Source: Planctomycetota bacterium (GTDB lineage Bacteria > Planctomycetota > B15-G4). From it: DNA of 46,623 nucleotides. The DNA lies in NCBI GenBank assembly GCA_029259695.1, contig JAJDEQ010000209.1:1-46623 (forward strand), written 5' to 3'. Position numbers and translations under genes: made by a program. A model generated the notes under the pieces. The model was not told the DNA's origin. It was given only the letters and a program-made list of their open reading frames with translations, and did not search any database. Of the stretch, positions 9,823-18,137 are shown piece after piece; the first letter of the stretch is position 1, and each line of letters begins with the position of its first letter.

Positions 9823-12041
9823 CGACTCCCCGACCCCGACCCGTCGGCAGCCCACCACCCCAGGTCGTCGCCAGCGGCCTCGACGCGGTCGTCGCGCGCA
9901 TCCGCCGGCTGCACCTGCTGGCCGGTGCGACGCGGCTGCTGACGTTCACCGGCATCGGGCTGCTGGCGCTCTACCTGGTGGATCGCGGGCTGCACCTGCC
10001 GGTGGCGGTTCGGGCCGTGGTGTTGCTGCTGCTGCTCGCGCTGTTCGTGCGTGAGTTCGTGCGCGGGATCTGGAAGCCGCTGACCGACGGAGGCCAGCGG
10101 CTGGACGCGGCCCGCATCGTGGAGCAGGCCCTGCCGCAGTTCGAGGGCCGCATCATCTCCACGCTGGAGTTCGGTGAGGGCGCTCCCGGGACACTCGAGG
10201 GGCGGATTGCGCAGGAGGCCGCGGAGGCCTGCCGTCGCGTCGACCTGCGCACGGTGCTGACCGCGGGGCCGACGCTCAAGTCGGCCTACGCGGCCCTGGC
10301 GGTGGTGGTCGCCATCGCCGTGGCCGTGCCCCTGGGCGAGCCGGCGCTGGACGTCTTCGCTCAACGCTGGATGCTGCGCGACGTCGACTGGCCGCGCGAG
10401 ACGCGGCTGCAGCTCGACCTGGCGCCGCGCGGAGCGGCGCACGTCGTGCGCGACGACGGTGTCGTCGTGGCCTCCCATGGCGGGGTGATCGACTTCGAGG
10501 TGCGCGCCGAGGGCGTGCAGCCCGGTCGCATCGAACTCGTGGTGCGTGGCGAGGACGGTGAACGGGTCGCCGCCATGACGCGACTCGAGGACGCGTGGCG
10601 TGGTCACGCGACCATGCGTCGCGGCGACACGCGCTTGTTCGTGCGCGGTGGCGACGACTCCGGCGAGGACACCGAGCTCAGCCTCACGGTGGTCGATCCG
10701 CCGCGGATCGACGACCCGCGTTTCGTCCTGGAGCCGCCGGCATACCTGGGGCAGGAGTCGCGCACGGTCGGCGCAGAGGGGCTGATCGTCGACGAGGGTA
10801 CGCGCGTGACCGTGACGGGGCTCGCCACGGGCGAGGTGTCCACCGCCGCGGTGTGGCTGCTCGGCGCCGGGATCCAGGTGCCGTGCGAGATCGATCGCAG
10901 CGGACCGGTGCCCGAACTGCGCGCGACGCTGGTGGCCGAGGCCTCCGACTCGCTGGCTGCGATCCTCACAGGTCCCGAGGGGCTGGCGACGCCCGACCCG
11001 GTCAACCACAGCCTGCTCGTGCGCCCCGACCGACCGCCGACACTGCGCGTCTTCGCGCCGCCGCGCTCGGCCATCAAGGTCACCTCGCGGGCCGTCGTGC
11101 CCTTCTCCGTCGTGGCCGAGGACGACCACGGTGTGGTCGAGGTGAGTCTGCGCTCGGCGCGCGCCGATGACGTCACGCCGCCGCGCGCGTTCCGCGTCGA
11201 TCCGCTCGCGCCGTCCCATCACCGCTTGCTGGTCGATCTCGGCAGCGAGCCGGAGGCTGAGCTGTCGGCCTACACGATCGTGGCCATCGACGGGCGCGAC
11301 CTCCCCGGGCGCGGTGCTCAGTCCGCGCGGGTCGAGGGGCGGCGCGTCGAGGTCGTCGAGGTGGCCGAGGTGCAGCGGCTCCTCGCAGATCGTCAGCTGC
11401 GCCTCAAAGAGGCCTACCAGACCATCCGCGACCGCCAGGCGCGCGCCATCGAAGCCACGCAGTCGCTGATCGAGGAACCGCCGAGCGCGGACGACCCCGA
11501 TCTGGTGGCGACCGCCGTGTCCCAGAACCAGGTCACCGCGCGGTTGGGGCGCGAGGCGCGCGAACTGGCCGGCGTGGTCAACGACACGATCCTGAACCGG
11601 CTCGACTCGGGACCCGGCGCCGCCTCGGTGCTCGAACGCCGCCTGGATGACTGGCGTGCCCAGCCCGTGGACGAGACCTTCGTGCCGGCGACCTGGCGGT
11701 CGCTCTCGGCCGACTACGGTGCCGGGCAGTTCGGCCGCCTCGATCACGTGGGCCGCCTGCTGGACATGATCGGCGTGGCCCTGGAGCTGAGTGAGTCGCT
11801 CTCGCCGGTGGCCCACGACGCGCTCACCGTCGCGCGTCGCGACCCGAGCCCCGAGCGACTCGCCGCCGCTCGAGCCGCTCAGGAGAAGGTCGACGTGGCG
11901 CTTGCCCGCCTGCTCGAACGGATGGACGAGTGGGAGGACTACCAGGAAGTGCTCCAACTCGTGGAGACCCTCATCGACGATCAGCGCCGGCTCCGCAGCC
12001 GCACCGAGAAGGTGCTGCGCGAAGAACGGGAGAGACCATGA
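9819..12041 (+). CDS. DUF4175-like large membrane protein
   Basis: A 740-residue protein starting in an ATGA overlap. Two hydrophobic segments lie near residues 36-75 (LLTFTGIGLLALYLV and the following VVLLLLLALFV), and a third lies near 150-170 (YAALAVVVAIAVAVPLG). The rest is a long extracytoplasmic region. It contains the motif RDVDWPRETRLQL and several Ig-like strands (PPRIDDPRFVLEPPAYLG; LLVRPDRPPTLRVF), followed by a helical C-terminal third beginning near the VAEVQRLLADRQLRLKEAY stretch. This architecture resembles the DUF4175 proteins that follow BatA/VWA genes in Planctomycetota, where function is not established. It sits between the first alpha-toroid gene and the coiled-coil gene, all translationally coupled. 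Membership of the DUF4175-like group is by recognition, not by a search. Confidence 0.75.
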   Translation: MTTPRPRPVGSPPPQVVASGLDAVVARIRRLHLLAGATRLLTFTGIGLLALYLVDRGLHLPVAVRAVVLLLLLALFVREFVRGIWKPLTDGGQRLDAARIVEQALPQFEGRIISTLEFGEGAPGTLEGRIAQEAAEACRRVDLRTVLTAGPTLKSAYAALAVVVAIAVAVPLGEPALDVFAQRWMLRDVDWPRETRLQLDLAPRGAAHVVRDDGVVVASHGGVIDFEVRAEGVQPGRIELVVRGEDGERVAAMTRLEDAWRGHATMRRGDTRLFVRGGDDSGEDTELSLTVVDPPRIDDPRFVLEPPAYLGQESRTVGAEGLIVDEGTRVTVTGLATGEVSTAAVWLLGAGIQVPCEIDRSGPVPELRATLVAEASDSLAAILTGPEGLATPDPVNHSLLVRPDRPPTLRVFAPPRSAIKVTSRAVVPFSVVAEDDHGVVEVSLRSARADDVTPPRAFRVDPLAPSHHRLLVDLGSEPEAELSAYTIVAIDGRDLPGRGAQSARVEGRRVEVVEVAEVQRLLADRQLRLKEAYQTIRDRQARAIEATQSLIEEPPSADDPDLVATAVSQNQVTARLGREARELAGVVNDTILNRLDSGPGAASVLERRLDDWRAQPVDETFVPATWRSLSADYGAGQFGRLDHVGRLLDMIGVALELSESLSPVAHDALTVARRDPSPERLAAARAAQEKVDVALARLLERMDEWEDYQEVLQLVETLIDDQRRLRSRTEKVLREERERP

Positions 12042-14818
12042 ACGCCCGCCACCGCTTCTCCTGGCTGCTCTTGCTGTTGGTGACCGCGGTCGGAGCCGCT
12101 CCGACCTGGGCCCAGTCCGAGGAGGACGAGTTCTCCCGGGTGCGGCGGGACCAGACACGTCTCGTGACGCGGCTCGAATCGCTGCGCGAGAAGATGGAAC
12201 GCCTGGCCGGTCGCTACGAAGACGAGGGGCGCACGCGCAACGCGGTCCTGCTGCGCGAGGCGCTGTCCCAGTTCGAGGACGAACGGACGCTGGACCTCGG
12301 CCGGGAGATCGAGCGGGACCTCGAGCAGGCCAAGCTCTCGAGCATCGAGAACCAGGACACGCTGGTCTCGCAACTCGAGCTGATCCGCTCGGTGCTGCGC
12401 GACCGCCGCGACGTCGAGGACCTGGAGACCCAGGCCGATCTCGCGGAGCAAGGGCTGGCCGAGCTGGGTTTCCTGGCGGAGAGCCAGCGTCGCTTGCTCA
12501 ATGCGACACGGGCCCTGACCGATGATTCGAGTGAGCTCGTCGAGCAGGCCGAGGAGCTGGCCGAGCGACTGCAACAAGAGCTGGCCACCGCGGAGGAAGC
12601 ACTCGAAGCGCTGCAGCAGGCCGCCGGTCTGTTCGGCGAAGCGGCCCTGGCCGAGGAGCTGGCACGCCGTCAACGCGGTCTCGCCTCGGCGGACAGGCCG
12701 ACGTCTTCGGCGCAGTCGCAACTCGAGCGGGCGCTGGCCCAGCTGCGCAGCCGGCTCGAGCAGCAACCGGAGCTCGGCGACGGGGAGCTCTCCGCGGCCG
12801 TGAACGCGGCACGCGAGCAGGCGCGGGAAGCCGCCGATCGCGCCGCGCAGCGCATGGCCGCGGCGCGGGAGCAGTTGCGGGCCGGCGAACGGGGCGAGTC
12901 GACGTCTGGTGCCGAGGGCCCGGAAGGGGCGCAGAGCGGCGAACAGACCGGCGGCGAGCAGACAGGCGGCGAGCAGGCCGGCGGCGAACAGACCGGCGGC
13001 GAACAGACCGGCGGCGAGCAGACAGGCGGCGAACAGGCGGGCGGCGAGCAGACCGGCGGCGAGCAGACCGGCGGCGAACAGGCGGGCGGCGAGCAGACCG
13101 GCGGCGAGCAGACCGGCGGCGAACAGACCGGCGGCGAACAGACCGGCGGCGAACAGACCGGCGGCGAGCAGACCGGCGGCGAACAGACCGGCGGCGAGCA
13201 GACCGGCGGCGAGCAGACCGGCGGCGAGCAGACCGGCGGCGAGCAGCAGGCTGGCGGTTCGGACAGCGCGTCACCCCAGCCCAACGGCGAGGGCTCCGAG
13301 CAGGCGGGTGCCGACGAGCAAGGGCAGGAGCCGTCGGAGCAGGTCAGCGAAGGGGGCGACGCGGAGCCGGCCGATGGAGCGCGCGAGGCGATGGAAGCGG
13401 CCGCCGACGATCTGGATCAGGTGGCCCGTGCCCTCGAACGGGCCGAACGCAGTCTGACCGCGGCCCGCAACCGGGCCCAGTCGCAGGCGCTGACCACGGC
13501 GCGCGATGCCGCCGCGGACGCCGAGCAGATCGAGGATCGCGCCGAGCGCCTGGAAGCACTCGAGCCCGACGAGGGACCCGAGCTACTCGACCGCACGCGG
13601 GAACTGCTGGCACAGCTCGCGGAGATGTCGCCGTCGATCGAGAGCGGTGACACCTCGGGTGCGCAGCAGAACGGGGAGTCGGCGCGCCAGAGCATCAACG
13701 ACCTGCTGGCCATGCTGCAGGCCCGCGCCGAGCAGCTCGAAGGCCGGCCGCGCGCCGAGCCCAGCAGCGAACAGCTCGAGCAGTTGGCCCAGCGTCAGGA
13801 CGAGCTGCAGCAGCAGACCAACGAGCTGATGCAGCGGCTCTCCGAGCTGTCGGAGACGAGCTTCGAGCCGTCGCTCGAGCGGGCGGAGAGCGCCATGTCG
13901 CGCGCGTCGTCGTCACTGCGCAGTGGCGACAGCGAAGAGGCCCAGCGTCGCGAGGAAGAAGCTGCCGAGCAACTGGAGCAGGCACAGGAGGAGCTCGAGC
14001 AGGACCGCGAGCGCTACGAGCAACTGCGTCAGGAGGAGGTCCTGTTCCGGTTGGGTGAGGAGCTCAAGGGATTGCTCGAGGGCCAGATCGCGGTGAACGA
14101 CGAGACGCGTGAGGTGCACGAGGCGCGGGGTGATTCCGAACGCCTCGGCCGCGCCCAGCGCCGCGCGATCGCCCGACTGTCCGGCGTGGAACGAGAGCTG
14201 TCGGAGCAGACCGACGTCGTGCGCACCTCGCTGCAGGAGGATGGCGCGGTGGCGTTCGTGTTCGCCCTCTCCGAGACCTACGACGACATGCTGCGCGTGT
14301 CCGAGATGATGGCCGCCGAGCAGACCGGCTTCCTCGTCCAGGCCGTTCAGGGCGACATTCGCCGGCGCCTGGAGGACCTGATGCTCGTGCTCGAACAGGA
14401 ACAGGAGCGCCGCCGCGAGGCGATGGAGCAACAGTCCGAGCAGGGCCAACAACCGCCGCAGGGTGAGATGCGCCAGCCGCTGGTCCCGCCGGTGGCCGAG
14501 CTCTACCTGATCCAGCGCATGGAGCAGATGGCGCTGGACCGGCTCGAGAGCTTCGAACGCCTCAATCCCGAGGTGTACGACGAGGACCTGTTCGGCGAGA
14601 CCGAGCGCGAACTCCTGACGCGCTGGGCCTTCGAGCACAGCCGCGTCGGTGAGCTGTTCGATGAGATGACACCGGCACCGCCCGAGGGTCCCGGCCCCGG
14701 CGAGGAGGCCGACGGCGAGGGAGGGGAAGATCCCCTGCCCTGGCTGCCTCCGGATGGCTGGCGCCCGCCCACGGGCGAGGACGATGGCGACGACACCGAC
14801 GACGGAGACGGACGATGA
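12038..14818 (+). CDS. Exported coiled-coil protein with 21 GGEQT repeats
   Basis: A 926-residue protein starting at ATG 12038 (ATGA overlap), which gives a signal peptide ending at PTWAQ. Upstream in-frame starts would overlap the previous gene by over 100 nt. Residues about 30-290 are strongly heptad-like, rich in Glu, Gln, Arg and Leu. Residues 300-404 are 21 tandem pentapeptides (SGEQT once, then GGEQT or GGEQA, ending GGEQQ). Residues about 440-830 return to long coiled coil. A Pro/Gly/acidic tail (about 880-926) ends the protein. Proteins of this composition follow DUF4175 genes in related operons and may be periplasmic rods or spacers; this is inference. No enzymatic motif is visible. 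The repeat DNA is nearly identical between units, so the copy number could vary between strains. Confidence 0.8.
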   Translation: MNARHRFSWLLLLLVTAVGAAPTWAQSEEDEFSRVRRDQTRLVTRLESLREKMERLAGRYEDEGRTRNAVLLREALSQFEDERTLDLGREIERDLEQAKLSSIENQDTLVSQLELIRSVLRDRRDVEDLETQADLAEQGLAELGFLAESQRRLLNATRALTDDSSELVEQAEELAERLQQELATAEEALEALQQAAGLFGEAALAEELARRQRGLASADRPTSSAQSQLERALAQLRSRLEQQPELGDGELSAAVNAAREQAREAADRAAQRMAAAREQLRAGERGESTSGAEGPEGAQSGEQTGGEQTGGEQAGGEQTGGEQTGGEQTGGEQAGGEQTGGEQTGGEQAGGEQTGGEQTGGEQTGGEQTGGEQTGGEQTGGEQTGGEQTGGEQTGGEQTGGEQQAGGSDSASPQPNGEGSEQAGADEQGQEPSEQVSEGGDAEPADGAREAMEAAADDLDQVARALERAERSLTAARNRAQSQALTTARDAAADAEQIEDRAERLEALEPDEGPELLDRTRELLAQLAEMSPSIESGDTSGAQQNGESARQSINDLLAMLQARAEQLEGRPRAEPSSEQLEQLAQRQDELQQQTNELMQRLSELSETSFEPSLERAESAMSRASSSLRSGDSEEAQRREEEAAEQLEQAQEELEQDRERYEQLRQEEVLFRLGEELKGLLEGQIAVNDETREVHEARGDSERLGRAQRRAIARLSGVERELSEQTDVVRTSLQEDGAVAFVFALSETYDDMLRVSEMMAAEQTGFLVQAVQGDIRRRLEDLMLVLEQEQERRREAMEQQSEQGQQPPQGEMRQPLVPPVAELYLIQRMEQMALDRLESFERLNPEVYDEDLFGETERELLTRWAFEHSRVGELFDEMTPAPPEGPGPGEEADGEGGEDPLPWLPPDGWRPPTGEDDGDDTDDGDGR
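12935..13249 (+). repeat. 21-unit 15-bp in-frame tandem repeat
   Basis: Twenty-one contiguous 15-bp units of the pattern GGC GGC GAR CAG ACN encode GGEQT. The Thr codon is replaced by an Ala codon in units 3, 7 and 10, and by Gln in unit 21. Third-position differences (GAG/GAA, ACC/ACA) show a patchwork, consistent with repeated duplication and slippage. The period keeps the frame, so any change in unit number would leave the protein intact. Confidence 0.97.
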
Positions 14819-15477
14819 GCACGATCCTGTTGGCACTCATGGCGTCGTTCTTCCAGGTCGACGCGATCCAGGGCCAGGCGGACACCGAAGCACTGATCAA
14901 GCGCATCAAGGAGAACCAGGTCAAGGTCGACGAGGTCCTGCTCGAGGCGTCCGAAGTCGATGCGGTCGTGGATCAGATCGCCCGCGCTCGCCAGCTCCAC
15001 CTGGACATCATCCGCGACCTGGAGGAGCTGATTCGCGAGGCCAAGTACCAGCGCTCCAACCAGTCGTCCGGTTCGCCTCCTCCGCAGGATCAGGATCAGC
15101 AACAGTCGTCGCAGGATCAGGGGCAGCCGCCGCCGCGCCCCAGTGACGGCAGCGAACAGCGCCCGCCCCAGTCGACGCAGCGCGACGACATGCAGTCACA
15201 GCGCGAGCAGCAGCAGCAACAGGGCGAGCAAGAGAACGAGCAACGCCAGGAGAGCGAGCAGCCCGCGGGGTCGCCGCCGCAGAACGAGCCGGGCGCGCGA
15301 CCGCCGCCGGACGAGACGCGTCCGTTCACGCGTGAGAACACCGACGGTCGTTGGGGGCTGCTGCCGCCCAAGGTGCAGGAGGACCTGATGAACCTGCACG
15401 TGGACGACGTCCCGGATCGCTATCGGTCCTGGCTCGAAGCCTACATCCGCGCCATGCATCGACTCGAGGAGCCGTGA
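14815..15477 (+). CDS. Small Gln/Pro-rich protein with conserved C-terminal motif
   Basis: A 220-residue protein starting in an ATGA overlap. A short hydrophobic start (MSTILLALMASFFQ) could be a weak signal sequence. Residues about 20-78 are helical and charged. Residues about 79-170 are low-complexity Gln, Pro, Ser and Glu. The last 45 residues form a compact motif of the form WGLLPPKVQEDL, then VPDRYRSWLEAYIRAMHRLEE. A WG-x-LP...P-x-x-Y-R...Y-x-R-x-L motif of this kind is familiar at the C-termini of proteins next to DUF4175 genes in Planctomycetota (recalled, not searched). It may be the part that docks to a partner in this operon. Function unknown. Confidence 0.75.
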   Translation: MSTILLALMASFFQVDAIQGQADTEALIKRIKENQVKVDEVLLEASEVDAVVDQIARARQLHLDIIRDLEELIREAKYQRSNQSSGSPPPQDQDQQQSSQDQGQPPPRPSDGSEQRPPQSTQRDDMQSQREQQQQQGEQENEQRQESEQPAGSPPQNEPGARPPPDETRPFTRENTDGRWGLLPPKVQEDLMNLHVDDVPDRYRSWLEAYIRAMHRLEEP

Positions 15478-16580
15478 ACAACGCGGCCCTGGCGCTGATC
15501 GCCCTGCTGCTGACAGGGGCGGCCGTGGACCCGGAGCCCCGGGGCCCTTCGGGGCTTCCGCCGTGGACCGCTGTCGACACCGATGACCAGCCCTCGACCG
15601 ACCCGCACCGCGTGCGCCTGGTCGAAGGCCTGGCCGCGCGCAGCCACCAGTACCTGGTCCAGCACCAGAACCGGGACGGGTCCTTCTCGCTGCCGCGCCA
15701 TCAGGCGGGACGTTCCGCCCCGGTCGCGGTCACGTCGCTCGCGGCGCTCTCGTTCCTCGCGGCCGGCCACCTGCCCGACCCCGATCGCAGCATCTACGGG
15801 CGGTCCGTGTCGCGCAGCATCGACTGGCTGGTGGACCGCTGCAACGAGGAGGGTTACTTCTACTACGACGGCGACAAGGTCTCGCGCATGCACGGTCAGG
15901 GTTATGCCGTGCTGGCGCTGACCCAGGCCTACGGCGCCGCCGTCCACGATCCGCTCAAGCACGAGCGGCTGCGCGACGCGATCGGCCGGGGCGTGGCCCT
16001 GATCGAGTCGACGCAGGGGGCCCTGGGCGGCTGGTACTACGAGCCGCGCAGCATGGAGGCGCACGAGGGCTCGATCACGGTGTGCATGCTGCAGGCGTTG
16101 CGCGCCGCGAAGGAGGCGGGCTTCACCGTCGACACGGCAGTCATCGAGCGGGCCGAGAAGTACATGTGGCGCTCGCAGGATGTCCAGACCGGACGCTTCC
16201 GCTACGCGATCAACATCGATCAGACCTCGTGGTCGCTCACGGCCGCCGCGCTGTCCACGCTCAATGCACTCGGTGACTACGGCAGCGAACCCCTGGAACG
16301 GGGCTTCGAGGCCCTGCAGCGCGACGACCCCTTCACCGGTCGCGGGCACTTCGAGGAGTTCCTGGACTACGGCGCGCTCTACGCGTCCCAGGCTTACTGG
16401 CACTACCGCAGCCCGAAGGTCTTCGACGCCTGGTGGGACGAGTACACGCGCGCGTGCGCCGAGCGCCAGCGCGAAGACGGCTCGTTCCACGAGGGCGTCT
16501 ACGGTTCGGTCTACTCCACGGCGATCGTCTCGCTCAGCCTGCAGGTACCGCTGGGTTACCTGCCGCTGTTCCAGCGCTGA
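15474..16580 (+). CDS. Exported prenyltransferase/squalene-oxidase repeat protein, copy 2
   Basis: A 368-residue protein starting at GTG 15474 in a GTGA overlap with the upstream stop. The frame is open to 15351, but GTG gives the cleanest signal peptide (VNNAALALIALLLTGAA). Alpha-toroid repeats carry QNRDGSF near residue 63, TQGALGGW near 180 and QREDGSF near the end. It shares with the gene at 8683-9822 the segments AGHLP, NEEGY, SITVC-x-L-x-ALRAA and the terminal GYLPLFQR, so the two are clear paralogues. No DxDD cyclase motif or CxEQ thioester is present. As the last gene of the coupled operon it probably forms part of the same envelope assembly. Fold confident, activity unknown. Confidence 0.83.
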   Translation: MNNAALALIALLLTGAAVDPEPRGPSGLPPWTAVDTDDQPSTDPHRVRLVEGLAARSHQYLVQHQNRDGSFSLPRHQAGRSAPVAVTSLAALSFLAAGHLPDPDRSIYGRSVSRSIDWLVDRCNEEGYFYYDGDKVSRMHGQGYAVLALTQAYGAAVHDPLKHERLRDAIGRGVALIESTQGALGGWYYEPRSMEAHEGSITVCMLQALRAAKEAGFTVDTAVIERAEKYMWRSQDVQTGRFRYAINIDQTSWSLTAAALSTLNALGDYGSEPLERGFEALQRDDPFTGRGHFEEFLDYGALYASQAYWHYRSPKVFDAWWDEYTRACAERQREDGSFHEGVYGSVYSTAIVSLSLQVPLGYLPLFQR

Positions 16581-16596
16581 CCGGGGGACGCTGGCC

Positions 16597-16944
16597 ATGA
16601 CCTCGTTCGCCGCCGCCCGCCGCCTTGCCCTCTCCCTGCCCGAGGCCAGCGAACAGCCCCATCACGGTTTCCCGTCGTTCCGCGTGTGCGACAAGATCTT
16701 CGCCACCGCGCCGGAGGACGGATACCTGAACGTGATGCTCGACGCCGAACAAGCGGCGACTCTCGCCACTGCCGAGAGAGCCTGCGAGGAACTCCACTGG
16801 GGCAAGCGCAGCGTGGGCGTGCGCGTCGAGTTGGGTGCAGCGAACACCGCCCTGCTCTCGGACCTGCTGCGCAGGGCCTGGCAGCGCCGGGCACCGAAGC
16901 GCCTGTGGGGCCAACTGGGTCCGGGTCCCGACGAGGGCGCCTGA
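16597..16944 (+). CDS. MmcQ/YjbR-family protein
   Basis: A 115-residue protein of the usual length for the YjbR/MmcQ (CyaY-like fold) family. Typical features are the start FAAARRLALSLPEASE, the HHGFPSFRV strand, the TAERACEEL segment and the C-terminal ALLSDLLRRAWQRRAPKRL. ATG 16597 is chosen because GGGGGA lies 9 nt upstream and the family N-terminus fits. The family is often annotated as DNA-binding, but its role is poorly established. It lies 16 nt after the operon stop on the same strand, so it may be read through from it. Confidence 0.8.
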   Translation: MTSFAAARRLALSLPEASEQPHHGFPSFRVCDKIFATAPEDGYLNVMLDAEQAATLATAERACEELHWGKRSVGVRVELGAANTALLSDLLRRAWQRRAPKRLWGQLGPGPDEGA

Positions 16945-17012
16945 CCGGGCTGCCCGAACTCTCCGCGCAGGTGCGCTGACGCCTCTTGCGGCCGGCGCCG
17001 CGGGGCCCGGTT

Positions 17013-18137
17013 TCAGGCGTCGGGCAGTGCCTGTCGCAGGCGCTCCGCGGAGCGCACCGGGGTCTCCTCGCACAGGTACAGGCCGAGGTGCTCGTAGCCG
17101 CCCAGGGGTTGGGTGAACGGCCGCAGTTCCACCAGCGGTCCGCGGCCGGGGCCGGTGTGCACGATCAGGTTCCAGGCGGGGCCGTCCTGCGTGTTCGTCA
17201 TGAGTGCCGTGATCGCATGGGTCAGCCGGGCCACGGCGAGCGCCAGTCCGTCGAGCACCTCGGGATCGAGGTGGTGCAGGAAGCCCACCTCGGGGCCGGC
17301 GGGCACGATGAAGGCGTGCAGCGGGCGACGCATGAACGTCGGCACCAGGGTCAGGGCCTGCCCGTCGACGCGGTCCACCAGCAGGTCCCGGGGTGTCTCG
17401 GCGCGCAGTCGCGGACCGAGGCCGGCGGTGCGCAACGGTTCGGCGGGCGCCACGCTGGTGAGCATCAACTGCTGGTGATCGTGTTCGACCGAGCCGCCCA
17501 CGCGTCGACCGCGGTTCTTGATGTACGCCACGTGGCCGCGGTGGCCCTCGCCGGTGTCGGGGAAGTGTGCGTCGGCGTGGTGCAGCAGGAACTCCTCGGC
17601 GCGCGCGGCCTGGCGCACGATGGCCGCGGCGCAGGAACGATCGGCACCGACCAGGCCGCCGCCGTGGTCCAGGGAACTCCACTGCACGAGGTGCAGTCCG
17701 CGCACCGTGGGTTGCACGGCGCCGGATGGGTCGTCCGGGAACGGGTAGACGATGGGGTAGAGATTCGGGGTCAGGTAGGCGAGGTCATCGGCCGGCAGTC
17801 GGGCCAGGTCGACGGCTGGGCAGGTGCGGTTGTCGCACACGACACAGCCGGGCTCGGACATGCGTGCCGCGCGGGTGTCCGAGTAGATGATCGGCAGCCC
17901 GTCGCGCGGGTCGGTGGCGTGGACGGGGACCGGGGGGTGGGCCGCGGCGGATGTCCGGCACAGCTGCTCCAAGGCGCCGAAGCCCAGTCGGTCCAGGCTC
18001 GTGGATGCCGTGTTGCGCGCCAGCTCGGCGCGCTCGAGCCGGGTGGGGCTCTCGCTGCGGGCGTGGCCGTGTGCCGGGCCCGGGTCGGGCGCGGCGCGCG
18101 TGGGTGGGGGCACGGGTCGCCGCCGTTCCGTGCTCAA
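17013..18137 (-). CDS. GalT-like HIT-superfamily nucleotidyltransferase
   Basis: A 374-residue protein starting at TTG 18137, which overlaps the thiG stop (TTGA). No strong ribosome binding site is visible, so coupling to thiG is likely. The N-terminal half carries a Cys cluster (CVVCDNRTC) and NLYPIVYPF. The central HIT-type motif is VEHDHQQL, matching HxHxQ of galactose-1-phosphate uridylyltransferases, preceded by the typical KNRGRRVGGS. A second half-domain contains HAFIVPAGPEVG and WNLIVHTGP. The family includes GalT and related uncharacterised proteins (DUF4931-like), so the true sugar-phosphate or nucleotide substrate is uncertain. It is the last gene of the HPS-RraA/thiS/thiG operon, with no obvious thiamine role. 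Confidence 0.75.
   Translation of the reverse strand: MSTERRRPVPPPTRAAPDPGPAHGHARSESPTRLERAELARNTASTSLDRLGFGALEQLCRTSAAAHPPVPVHATDPRDGLPIIYSDTRAARMSEPGCVVCDNRTCPAVDLARLPADDLAYLTPNLYPIVYPFPDDPSGAVQPTVRGLHLVQWSSLDHGGGLVGADRSCAAAIVRQAARAEEFLLHHADAHFPDTGEGHRGHVAYIKNRGRRVGGSVEHDHQQLMLTSVAPAEPLRTAGLGPRLRAETPRDLLVDRVDGQALTLVPTFMRRPLHAFIVPAGPEVGFLHHLDPEVLDGLALAVARLTHAITALMTNTQDGPAWNLIVHTGPGRGPLVELRPFTQPLGGYEHLGLYLCEETPVRSAERLRQALPDA

Noticed and set aside
12935..13249. Possible CRISPR-like or regulatory repeat array
   Set aside because: 15-bp units without spacers, in frame inside a protein gene; a coding minisatellite.
12670..13284. Minus-strand Cys/Pro-rich repeat protein (CSPPV units)
   Set aside because: It is the antisense reading of the GGEQT repeat; it has no ribosome binding site and the sense frame is a coherent gene in a coupled operon.
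16988..17001. GCGGC/GCCGC hairpin between convergent genes as a terminator
   Set aside because: The stem is short and there is no T-tract on either strand; such GC stems are expected by chance at this base composition.
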